49,510 nucleotides of DNA from Paracoccaceae bacterium (GTDB lineage: Bacteria; Pseudomonadota; Alphaproteobacteria; Rhodobacterales; Rhodobacteraceae): NCBI GenBank assembly GCA_021648025.1, contig JAKITO010000024.1:1-49510 (forward strand), read 5' to 3'. Made by a program: the position numbers and the translations under genes. This document shows, piece by piece, positions 34,547-41,841 of this stretch (its first letter is position 1; each line of letters begins with the position of its first letter). Under the pieces are notes generated by a model. The model searched no databases, was not told the origin of the DNA, and was given only the letters and a program-made list of their open reading frames with translations.

Positions 34547-35218
34547 TTAATCTTTCGGAACCCACGCATTTCGGCCCGCCAAAATAACGCTGATTGTATA
34601 GGCGGTCTTTGGCTTCAACCCGGCCATGACGCTTGCCGCCGCCGCTGGCTTCATCCGGCCCAGGAAACCAGCCGAAAACTCCGGGGTCATTTCCTCGAAC
34701 AAGGCCGCCGCATCTTTGGGTTTCATCTTTTCATAAACTTCGGTGAGCTTGGCCAGGTCGCCCTCGGACGCCCCGTCAGCCAGCGCCAGGGTGGCGCTTA
34801 GCCGTTCTTCTGCTTCGATCAGTGCGGCAAGCTTGCGATCAATTGCTTCATCTGCAATTCCCAGGGCCTTCATCCGGTCTTCGATCTGCATTTCCCGCCG
34901 GTTCAATTGCTGTTCGCGATTACGCAAAGCGCTTAGCAAGTGCTGCATATCCTCTGGCATCATCTCAAATTGGTTCACCATCGGTTCCGCCGAGGCCATC
35001 TTTCGGGGAATCATTTGGCCCGCATCACGTAAATCGGCTGTCTCAGCTTCAGTTATGTGTGCACCGGACGCTTGGGTAACAGAATCAGGCATTTCTTTTG
35101 CAATGGCGGTCCCCGCCTGCGCCCCAATCCGCAAGGTTGCAGAACTGATCAGCAGGGCAGCCGTCACCACAAGGGCACCCCCCCGTACCCGGCGGAATCG
35201 ATTTGCAGGCCCACTCAT
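34547..35218 (-). CDS. motE: MotE-family protein (MgtE N-domain-like)
   Basis: 223-residue protein with an N-terminal membrane anchor or signal (GGALVVTAALLISSATLRIG), a coiled coil around LLSALRNREQQLNRREMQIE, and a C-terminal MgtE-N-like helical domain (YEKMKPKDAAALFEEMTPEF, then LGRMKPAAAASVMAGLKP). In rhizobia MotE is a chaperone for periplasmic motility protein MotC. It lies between motA and a small membrane protein gene and overlaps the latter by four bases. Confidence 0.8.
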   Translation of the reverse strand: MSGPANRFRRVRGGALVVTAALLISSATLRIGAQAGTAIAKEMPDSVTQASGAHITEAETADLRDAGQMIPRKMASAEPMVNQFEMMPEDMQHLLSALRNREQQLNRREMQIEDRMKALGIADEAIDRKLAALIEAEERLSATLALADGASEGDLAKLTEVYEKMKPKDAAALFEEMTPEFSAGFLGRMKPAAAASVMAGLKPKTAYTISVILAGRNAWVPKD

Positions 35219-35646
35219 TGTCGTACTCCGTCATTATTTCGTTCGTGGCGCACAAACATCGGCCCGCCGTCGGGTTTCCCAGTGTTTTGCCCAGTGCTTT
35301 GCCCGGCATTCTGTCCGGTGTTCTGCGCAGTGCCAGTTTGCGCCGGTGCAACGTGGTTGCCCGACGGAATATCATGCATCGACGCCATCATCAGTTCAAG
35401 CCGCTGGGCGACGGCCTCGGCCCGCCCGGTCAGATCGTCCAGCGCCACATTCGAGCCGTCGGATGTTTCGCGCGCCGCGACCAGTGTTTTGGTCAGATCG
35501 TCAACCTGTGCCGATAACAAGGCAACCGCCCCGCCGACACCTTTTTCCAGGTCGTTGAACCGGTTCAACCGGCGCGCCAGAATATAACAGAAAAAGCCGG
35601 CGCCAAGCGCACCCGCCACCAAAAGAAAATCTGCAACTAACTCCAC
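35215..35646 (-). CDS. Small single-pass membrane protein of the flagellar operon
   Basis: 143 residues: an N-terminal membrane helix (ELVADFLLVAGALGAGFFCY), a coiled-coil-like region (VGGAVALLSAQVDDLTKTLV, then LTGRAEAVAQRLELMMASM) and a Gln/Gly/Thr-rich tail made of TGQN-like repeats. It resembles short conserved proteins that sit next to fliL in alphaproteobacteria (DUF6468-like, not certain). It overlaps motE by four bases and follows fliL by nine. Confidence 0.65.
   Translation of the reverse strand: MELVADFLLVAGALGAGFFCYILARRLNRFNDLEKGVGGAVALLSAQVDDLTKTLVAARETSDGSNVALDDLTGRAEAVAQRLELMMASMHDIPSGNHVAPAQTGTAQNTGQNAGQSTGQNTGKPDGGPMFVRHERNNDGVRQ
35279..35338. repeat. 12-bp tandem repeats encoding TGQN-like tail
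   Basis: About five degenerate 12-bp units (for example CCAGTGTTTTGC then CCAGTGCTTTGC) inside the small membrane-protein gene. They encode repeated four-residue TGQN/AGQS units. The unit length is a multiple of three, so copy-number change would keep the frame. Confidence 0.6.
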
Positions 35647-35655
35647 ATTTCCCTC

Positions 35656-36228
35656 CTAATTTAAGACAAATTCCATGATCAGAAGATCTCTGACCCGGCC
35701 ATTTCCGGTAACAACCTGCACCCGGCGCAGCATTTGCGCCCGCAACCGGGTCAAGGCCAACGGGCCGGTCAGGTCATGCAGTTCAAGCGCACGAAGATAG
35801 CTGTTCATCACATCCGTAACGCGCGGAATGATTGCCATCACATCTTCTTCATAGTCTGCGTTCACTTCCAATTGCGCCCGAAATCGCAGATGGCGGGCCG
35901 ACTGGCTGCCGTTCAGTGAAATGGTGATGGGGTCAACTTCAACATAAGCGATATCGCCAATGGGCACAGGCATCTGATCAAGCCCGTCGGTAGAATCACC
36001 CGTTACGATTTCAACATTAGAATCGCCGTCCATCTGGGCGCCCTCCAGCGCGGTTTTCCCAAAGGGAATCATCCCCGAGGTGGCGGCATAAAAACCACCT
36101 CCGCCCCCGGCCAAGGCCAGCACCATACCAATGATCAATGGCATTTTCCCAGACTTTACCGGTTCTTCTTTTGGTTCGGCGACAGCGTCAGACATGTCCA
36201 TTCCCACTTTCTCAACTTCTCTACTCAT
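35656..36228 (-). CDS. fliL: Flagellar basal-body protein FliL
   Basis: 190-residue inner-membrane protein that supports stator function. A cytoplasmic acidic N-terminus is followed by a membrane helix (LIIGMVLALAGGGGGFYAAT) and a periplasmic FliL domain: IAYVEVDPITISLNGSQSAR, then LRFRAQLEVNADYEEDVMAI and the C-terminal VTGNGRVRDLLIMEFVLN, a strong FliL signature. It heads the long minus-strand unit and is divergent from fliF over only 44 bp. ATGs at codons 10 and 12 are possible alternative starts. Confidence 0.93.
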   Translation of the reverse strand: MSREVEKVGMDMSDAVAEPKEEPVKSGKMPLIIGMVLALAGGGGGFYAATSGMIPFGKTALEGAQMDGDSNVEIVTGDSTDGLDQMPVPIGDIAYVEVDPITISLNGSQSARHLRFRAQLEVNADYEEDVMAIIPRVTDVMNSYLRALELHDLTGPLALTRLRAQMLRRVQVVTGNGRVRDLLIMEFVLN

Positions 36229-36241
36229 AACCTCTCAGGCA

Positions 36242-36256
36242 CTAACCGATTGTTAA
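36242..36256. promoter_or_regulatory. CtrA-like box between divergent fliL and fliF
   Basis: CTAA-N7-TTAA on the plus strand (TTAA-N7-TTAG on the minus), one mismatch from the CtrA consensus. It lies in the 44-bp gap that must contain control sequences for both operons. Confidence 0.5.
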
Positions 36257-36272
36257 GCCCAATCGAAGAAAC

Positions 36273-37958
36273 ATGGATTACGCCGGGCAGAATGTCGGTA
36301 AAATGGAGGATAACGTGCAGCAGATCAGAAATGTCTGGGCAAGTTTGGACACACGTAAACAATTTATGGCCATCGCCGCGATCATGGTGATTCTGGTCAG
36401 TCTTGTTACCTTGTCGAAAATGGCCAACGCGCCGACGATGACGCTTTTGTATGCCGGTTTGGAAGGGCAAACAGCCGGGGAAACCGTTCGCGCGCTAGAA
36501 GCAATGGGTGTACCCTTAGAGGTGCGGGGTGGTTCGATCTATGTGCCCGCCGCGCAGCGCGATGAATTGCGATTGACCCTGGCGGCTGATGGATTGCCGG
36601 CCTCAGGCTCGCGCGGATACGAGCTGCTTGATTCGCTCAGCGGTTTTGGCACCACGTCGCAGATGTTTGACGCCGCCTATTGGCGCGCCAAAGAAGGCGA
36701 ACTTGCCCGTACAATCGTGGCCAGCCCCTTTGTAAGACAGGCGCGGGTTCACATCGCCAACAGTGACGGCAACCCGTTTCGCCAACAAAACCAAGCCACG
36801 GCCTCGGTCTCTGTGGTCCCGTCCGGCGCACCGGTCACCCCGGCGCAGGCGAATGCCCTGCGGTACCTGATTGCGTCGGCGGTTGCCGGGTTGACGGTTG
36901 ATAACGTCGCGGTAATTGATGCCAATGGTGCGCTGATCGGGTCGCCAGAAAGCGGCGGCGCCAATACGGCAGACGATCGGTCGGCGCAGTTGCGTGACCG
37001 GGTGTTGCGATTGGTCGAGGCCCGGGTGGGGCAAGGCAATGCGGTTGTCGAAGTGAGTGTGGAAACCATCACCGAGACCGAATCAATACGTGAAACGCGC
37101 CTGGACCCGGACAGCCGAATCGCCATCAGTACGGATGTCGAAGAACGGGCCGATTCGTCACAGAATCAATCGGGCGATGTCACCATTGCCTCGAATATTC
37201 CGGATGGCGACGGGGCGGGTGGCGAAGGATCGCAAGCCAAAAACAGTTCGACCCGAGAACGGATAAACTATGAGGTGTCGCAAACTGAACTGGAAATATT
37301 GCGGGTCCCGGGGGCGATCAAACGCCTGAGTGTTGCGGTGCTGGTCAATGGGTTGAGCACCGAAGGCGGCGCGGGCGATTCCGTGTTTGAACCACGCCCG
37401 GCCGAAGAATTGGCAGCCTTGCAGGAACTTGTGCAATCCGCCGTCGGCTTTAACGCTGAGCGCGGCGACGTCATCACCTTGAAATCAATGAACCTTCCGG
37501 CGATCCCACCTTCCGGAACCGAGGCTGCATCGTCGTTTTTTCAACAGCTGCAATTGGATATCATGTCGATTGCCCAGATGATCGTTCTGGCATTGGTGAC
37601 GCTTGTTCTGGGCCTGTTTGTGGTACGCCCGATTCTTGCCAACAGTGCTGTTGCGGCCCTTCCTGCTCCGGCGGCCCTGCCGGGGCCGGGTGCGGAGTCT
37701 GACATCGGCCAGCCCGCGGGGGATATGGCCCTGGGAACGGTGCACATCGGCGAGATTGACGACGGTCCGGGCAATTCATTCAGCGCCTTACCGGAAATGA
37801 CTGTGGCCGACCCTTCGCAGATTGGCGGCGGGGTGCCGGCCTTGGGCGGTGGAACGGGGGATCCGGTCGACCGGTTGCGGGCAATGATTGGTGAACGCCA
37901 GGAAGAGACGGTGGAAATATTACGCAGCTGGCTGGAAGAAAGTGAGGAGGAAACCTGA
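36273..37958 (+). CDS. fliF: Flagellar MS-ring protein FliF
   Basis: Inner-membrane ring that houses the export gate; 561 residues. First membrane helix around FMAIAAIMVILVSLVTLSKM, then the YscJ-like ring domains (YAGLEGQTAGETVRALEAMG, RGYELLDSLSGFGTTSQMFD, YWRAKEGELARTIVASPFV). The FliF C-terminal region has ERINYEVSQTELEILRVPGA and a second membrane helix IAQMIVLALVTLVLGLFVV. The C-terminal tail (about 535-560) is the FliG-binding site in other bacteria, though no fliG gene is here. Its stop overlaps fliH. Confidence 0.95.
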   Translation: MDYAGQNVGKMEDNVQQIRNVWASLDTRKQFMAIAAIMVILVSLVTLSKMANAPTMTLLYAGLEGQTAGETVRALEAMGVPLEVRGGSIYVPAAQRDELRLTLAADGLPASGSRGYELLDSLSGFGTTSQMFDAAYWRAKEGELARTIVASPFVRQARVHIANSDGNPFRQQNQATASVSVVPSGAPVTPAQANALRYLIASAVAGLTVDNVAVIDANGALIGSPESGGANTADDRSAQLRDRVLRLVEARVGQGNAVVEVSVETITETESIRETRLDPDSRIAISTDVEERADSSQNQSGDVTIASNIPDGDGAGGEGSQAKNSSTRERINYEVSQTELEILRVPGAIKRLSVAVLVNGLSTEGGAGDSVFEPRPAEELAALQELVQSAVGFNAERGDVITLKSMNLPAIPPSGTEAASSFFQQLQLDIMSIAQMIVLALVTLVLGLFVVRPILANSAVAALPAPAALPGPGAESDIGQPAGDMALGTVHIGEIDDGPGNSFSALPEMTVADPSQIGGGVPALGGGTGDPVDRLRAMIGERQEETVEILRSWLEESEEET

Positions 37959-38557
37959 TGGCTATTACCCATTTACTCGAAGACTTTAGTACCGGTGACA
38001 CGGTCGGCAATGTCATGAGCCTGATGAGCGAGGATTCGCTGGAAGATCTACGCCTTGATTCGTTTGAAAAAGGCTACAGCGCCGGGTGGGAAGATGCCTT
38101 TGCCGCGCAGGACAAGGACCGCACCCGCATTGCCGCTGGCCTGGCCGACTGCCTTGGCGATATGTCGTTTACCTATCAGGAAGCGCTGAGTGAAATGATG
38201 CGCTCGGTTCAACCGGTGTTATGCAATCTGGTTGACCTGGTCCTGCCAGAAATCATGCAGCAAACCATCGGCAACCATATCACAGAACAGCTTTGCGATA
38301 TGGTCCGCGATCAGGCGTCAGGGGCTGCGTCGGTGGTGGTGCCAATTGGCGCCAGGGCAAGCCTGGCGTCAATATTGACACTGAATATGCCTATGCCGGT
38401 CAAGATCACCGAAGACGCCAGTCTGGACCCGGGCCGGGCCTATTTGCGTTTGGGAACATCCGAGCGCGAGATCGACAGTACCGCACTGATCACATCGATT
38501 CGCGACTCTGTCGATGCATTTAATTATCAGATAAACGAGGACCTGAAAAATGCCTGA
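37958..38557 (+). CDS. fliH: FliH-like regulator of the export ATPase
   Basis: 199-residue cytoplasmic protein in the fliF-fliN interval, the normal place of fliH. The N-terminus has the AGWEDAF-type acidic helix, the middle a long helix (LADCLGDMSFTYQEALSEMM), and the C-terminus a V-ATPase-E-like domain (MVRDQASGAASVVVPIGARA). Sequence similarity to enterobacterial FliH is low, so the call rests on architecture, length and gene order. It overlaps fliF by one base and fliN by eight. Confidence 0.75.
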   Translation: MAITHLLEDFSTGDTVGNVMSLMSEDSLEDLRLDSFEKGYSAGWEDAFAAQDKDRTRIAAGLADCLGDMSFTYQEALSEMMRSVQPVLCNLVDLVLPEIMQQTIGNHITEQLCDMVRDQASGAASVVVPIGARASLASILTLNMPMPVKITEDASLDPGRAYLRLGTSEREIDSTALITSIRDSVDAFNYQINEDLKNA

Positions 38558-38846
38558 ACCGGTTGAAACAACGCCAACAAACCCAGACAACGCCAACCCA
38601 TTCACTTCTGTTCCGATTGAAATAATGGTGGTTGTCGGCAAGGCGCGCCCATTGATTCGCGAATTGGTTGGGTTGGGTGAAAACGCCGTCCTGACCCTGG
38701 ACAAACGGGTTGAGGACCCGGTTGAACTTTATGTCGGCGATAAACTGGTGGCGCGGGGCCAGTTGGAAGAGCTTGATGGCGACGCATCTGGCCAACTTGC
38801 GGTCCGGCTGACCGAAATCTCTGACTTGCAACACGGGCTGGGATGA
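38550..38846 (+). CDS. fliN: Flagellar motor switch protein FliN
   Basis: C-ring protein of 98 residues, essentially one SpoA domain: VPIEIMVVVGKARPLIRELV, then GLGENAVLTLDKRVEDPVEL and VGDKLVARGQLEEL. Short FliN proteins like this occur in alphaproteobacteria. Partners FliM and FliG are not encoded in the window. It overlaps fliH by 8 bases and fliP by 4. Confidence 0.94.
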   Translation: MPEPVETTPTNPDNANPFTSVPIEIMVVVGKARPLIRELVGLGENAVLTLDKRVEDPVELYVGDKLVARGQLEELDGDASGQLAVRLTEISDLQHGLG

Positions 38847-39589
38847 TCCGATTGCGCATCTTTATCGTTTGGGCGGTGTTGGCAGGTTTATTCCTGCTGG
38901 TTCCAAATGCGGCATATGCGCAGGAAATTACCCTGGCGCTGGGCGAGGGTGGGTCGATCTCGGCGCGGTCCATTCAGCTGATCCTGTTGATCACTGTGCT
39001 AAGTTTGGCCCCCGGGCTGGCGATCATGATCACCTGTTTTCCGTTTCTGGTGACGGTTCTGGCAATCCTCAGGCAGGCCATCGGGTTGCAGCAATCACCG
39101 CCCAATATGCTGATCATCAGCCTTGCCCTTTTCCTGACCTATTTCATCATGGAACCGGTGTTTACAGCCGCCTGGCAAAACGGCATCAGCCCATTGCTCG
39201 CGGAAACCATTGACGTCGAAACCGCGATGATCAACGCCATTGAACCGTTCCGTGTTTTCATGGCCAACCGGGTTGAACCAGATACATTCCGCACCATGGC
39301 CGACCTGCGCCCCGGTCTGGAAGGCCTTGACCCGAACCCGCAAGCGCCGCTTTCTGTCCTGATTCCCAGTTTCCTGTTGTCAGAAATTTCCCTGGCGTTT
39401 CAGATCGGATTCCTGGTTTTCCTGCCGTTTCTGATCATTGATCTGGTGGTTGCGGCAATCCTGATGTCGATGGGCATGATGATGGTGCCGCCGGCCGTGG
39501 TTTCCCTGCCGTTCAAGCTGGCGTTTTTTGTCGTGGCCGACGGGTGGAGCCTGATCGCCAGCGCCCTGGTTCGCAGTTATTTTCCTTAA
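38843..39589 (+). CDS. fliP: Flagellar export gate protein FliP
   Basis: Inner-membrane gate subunit, 248 residues, with a cleavable signal sequence (RIFIVWAVLAGLFLLVPNAA, cut near AYA). Family motifs: QLILLITVLSLAPGLAIMIT, then LRQAIGLQQSPPNMLIISLA and LLSEISLAFQIGFLVFLPFL with IDLVVAAILMSMGMMMVPP. It is the last flagellar gene in the window, followed directly by a 110-bp palindromic element and then the convergent GTPase block. Confidence 0.97.
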   Translation: MIRLRIFIVWAVLAGLFLLVPNAAYAQEITLALGEGGSISARSIQLILLITVLSLAPGLAIMITCFPFLVTVLAILRQAIGLQQSPPNMLIISLALFLTYFIMEPVFTAAWQNGISPLLAETIDVETAMINAIEPFRVFMANRVEPDTFRTMADLRPGLEGLDPNPQAPLSVLIPSFLLSEISLAFQIGFLVFLPFLIIDLVVAAILMSMGMMMVPPAVVSLPFKLAFFVVADGWSLIASALVRSYFP

Positions 39590-39699
39590 AGTGTTTCGCG
39601 TTCGAATTGTATCATTTTGCCCGGCGAACGTGTTTGTCAAAACAAACCCTGCCTCGCCGGGCAAAGTGATACCTTGATCCAAATTGAACGCGAAACGCT
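39590..39699. repeat. Long imperfect palindromic element (MITE-like)
   Basis: 110-bp inverted repeat directly after the fliP stop. The outer 20 bp of each arm match at 17 of 20 positions (GTTTCGCGTTC near each end). After an 8-nt insertion in the right arm, an inner 18-bp block matches at 17 positions (TTTGCCCGGCGA). The ends match the short palindrome at 48881-48911. It has no coding capacity. It may act as a bidirectional terminator between convergent genes and may be a non-autonomous repeat. Confidence 0.75.
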
Positions 39700-39727
39700 G
39701 TAGATGCCCAGCCTTGGGGTATTTGCG

Positions 39728-40522
39728 TCAACGACCATGATAAAAGGCTCTCCAGGCGGGCAGAACACAGGAAATTTCTCTGGATGCAAGCAGCGCAAGC
39801 AATCGGGCATGGCCCGAGCGGGCATAAAGCAATGTCAGCCCGTTGGTGCCGCCCCAAGGCAACATGACACACCCGGGGCCTTTCGGATCAGCCAGCGAAT
39901 GTGTCATTTGAATTTCGATGTCTTCCAGCCCCTCTCGTGCCAGCGTGTCAAGGCGATGCAACTGGGTGCTATCCCCGCCTTGTTCAACCTTGTTGCCGGG
40001 AGAATTCAGCATCAGCCAGGCCGTTAATCGCCCGGATAGTGCGTTGAACAGGTCAGGAACAGGATCGTGCGCTGCCGGGGCGGATTGAATCAACCCTCCT
40101 GCGGCAACAAGTGCCGATATCGCGATCCCCGGGTTTGCACCTGGATCGGCCCGAACGGCGCGCCGACAACAAAGCCAGGCTTTGGTTGCCCCGTCAAATA
40201 CCTGTTGCAACTGGGCCAGTATTTCCCCGGCGCTGCCCGGCTGGGTGTCACCAACCGCTTGGTCAATCCGCAGCAAACGCCGCCCTGCAACGCGCAAGCC
40301 AACTGAATGCCCGGTGTCGGTCTCCAGGGTGAAGTGACGCGGCAAAATCGTCTCGTCAAGTTCGATCAGCAAAGACATCATCAGGGTCTTACCAGTGTTG
40401 CCCGACAAGTGCCGAGCGGCGTTGGCAAGCAGTCCGTAAGGGCGGGCCAACCGTTGGATACGCTCTGACGGCCCGGCAAGACGGGGTGTTTGATCCGGGT
40501 TCTGTCGGACCATCATCCGCAT
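39728..40522 (-). CDS. Unknown protein, last gene of the kinase/GTPase block
   Basis: 264-residue protein without recognised domain, signal peptide or obvious membrane span. N-terminal part: RIQRLARPYGLLANAARHLS, then MSLLIELDETILPRHFTLET and SVGLRVAGRRLLRID. The C-terminal half has WLMLNSPGNKVEQGGD and ends ALLASREISCVLPAWRAFYH. Start ATG 40522 overlaps the stop of the roadblock-like gene (TGATG), indicating co-translation; a start farther upstream lies inside that gene. It may be an effector or adaptor of the GTPases (inference). It converges with fliP across the palindromic element. Confidence 0.7.
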   Translation of the reverse strand: MRMMVRQNPDQTPRLAGPSERIQRLARPYGLLANAARHLSGNTGKTLMMSLLIELDETILPRHFTLETDTGHSVGLRVAGRRLLRIDQAVGDTQPGSAGEILAQLQQVFDGATKAWLCCRRAVRADPGANPGIAISALVAAGGLIQSAPAAHDPVPDLFNALSGRLTAWLMLNSPGNKVEQGGDSTQLHRLDTLAREGLEDIEIQMTHSLADPKGPGCVMLPWGGTNGLTLLYARSGHARLLALLASREISCVLPAWRAFYHGR

Positions 40523-40905
40523 CAAACCTGGGCAATCAATTGCAATGCTGCCCGCGCCCGGTTCGTGGCCGTTTCGGCGTCGGCATCCAACGAAAGAACG
40601 CAAGCTAGCATGTCGGATTCCTCAGCCGGCGAGCGCAGGAAAATCTGCATCGAACTGGGGCTAAGCAGGATCGCCTGGGAAAAGGCGCTGTTATCTGGCA
40701 AACCCATTGCGGCGGTCACAACTTGGGCAACCGGGCCATCCAGCAATGAACCGGCACTGACGCATAATGCGTCAAGCCGTTCTTGCGGGTGTTTGTCCTG
40801 CGAACTGACACATAGGGTGATTTGCGAAAAGAAATCACCAAACACCACAAGCGAACAGCCGGGCAAATCTGCACGCAGGTCATCAAGATGCGCGGCTACG
40901 GTCAT
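40522..40905 (-). CDS. Roadblock/LC7-like protein
   Basis: 127-residue protein with the alternating pattern of the roadblock/LC7 fold: N-terminal helix ending LRADLPGCSLVVFGD, a strand-turn ITLCVSSQ, the central helix LDALCVSAGSLLDG, two strands FSQAILLSPSSMQIFLRS and LACVLSLDADAE, and a C-terminal helix TNRARAALQLI. Roadblock proteins such as MglB bind and regulate small GTPases. Here it sits between a dynamin-like GTPase gene and an unknown gene that overlaps it by one base. The assignment is by pattern, so moderate. Confidence 0.62.
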   Translation of the reverse strand: MTVAAHLDDLRADLPGCSLVVFGDFFSQITLCVSSQDKHPQERLDALCVSAGSLLDGPVAQVVTAAMGLPDNSAFSQAILLSPSSMQIFLRSPAEESDMLACVLSLDADAETATNRARAALQLIAQV

Positions 40906-40944
40906 TCCGCCACCCCGCCCGAAAGGTAAAAATACAAGGTCCGG

Positions 40945-41826
40945 TCACACATTCCCGGGGACTTCCGCCAGTTGGGTCTTGCCGATCTGTCCGGTGCCGG
41001 ACAGCGGCGCGCGGCGGCTGCGTCTCTGGCTGCCCGGTTTTGCCCGCACCCGCGATGGCATGACATGCACGCGCGATACGGGATCGATTTGCGCAGTAAC
41101 CGGCGCGCGGTCGATTGCCCTGCGGTTCTCAAGGGCGGCCGACCCTTGTTTCATCAACAGATCGACCAGGCATTTCACAAACGGTTCGGCCCCGGACTGG
41201 TCCCATATCTGGCTGTCATCTCCGGCAGACAAGGCCTGGGTCAGGGATACCGGGAACGCCTTGTGAAACAGCCCCCTGGTTTCGCGACGCACCCGCTCCA
41301 TCACCCGTTCCCGATCACGCGGCGTCAGCAGTTTGTCAAAACGGGTCAGCAATAGCAGGCTTTTAGAGCGCAGCTCTTCGGGCAGACCCTCCCAGGTTGC
41401 TGCTTCGGATTGACGCCAGGCCTGGGTTGCGTGGGTGCACCAGATGACATGATCTGCCTCGCCGATGACGCCCCGCCAGACGTCCGGTCGCATGTTCGGG
41501 TCACTTATACCCGGCATATCGATCAGATCACACAGTTTCAGGATGTCCGAAGTCATTTGCAGCCGGATCAGTTGGGTTTCCTCCAGCACAATATCAGCCA
41601 GGTCGGCGATATCGAATTCATGCGCGTCACCGTCAAGGTCAATCCGTTCTGCCGCACTTTCTCCGTATGAAATCCAGACCGGCGGCAACCGCGTGGCGGT
41701 TATTTTCACCGGCATTGGGTCGGCCCCAAGCAGCAGGTTTGACAACGTGCTTTTACCTGCGCTGAACTCTCCCATCAGGGCAAGGCGGGGTTTAATGTAC
41801 TCTTCTTGCATTACAGTGTCTTTCAT
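40945..41826 (-). CDS. Dynamin-like GTPase, shorter paralogue
   Basis: 293-residue GTPase. G1 GEFSAGKST (19-27), the dynamin-type P-loop; G3 DMPG (103-106) in LCDLIDMPGISD; G4 TRFD (161-164) in LLLLTRFDKL, with Arg for the usual Lys. The region between G1 and G3 is long, as in dynamin-like proteins, but the C-terminal stalk is very short and ends in a basic, Arg/Ser-rich tail. GGGGGA lies just before ATG 41826; ATG 41811 is an alternative. It follows the large dynamin-like gene by 15 bp, so the two probably act as a pair, as many bacterial dynamin-like proteins do. Confidence 0.85.
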   Translation of the reverse strand: MKDTVMQEEYIKPRLALMGEFSAGKSTLSNLLLGADPMPVKITATRLPPVWISYGESAAERIDLDGDAHEFDIADLADIVLEETQLIRLQMTSDILKLCDLIDMPGISDPNMRPDVWRGVIGEADHVIWCTHATQAWRQSEAATWEGLPEELRSKSLLLLTRFDKLLTPRDRERVMERVRRETRGLFHKAFPVSLTQALSAGDDSQIWDQSGAEPFVKCLVDLLMKQGSAALENRRAIDRAPVTAQIDPVSRVHVMPSRVRAKPGSQRRSRRAPLSGTGQIGKTQLAEVPGNV

Positions 41827-41841
41827 CGGTCCCCCAATTTA

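Noticed and set aside
39590..39699. Insertion sequence or CRISPR repeat
   Set aside because: No transposase frame and no regularly spaced repeats; the element is a single palindrome.
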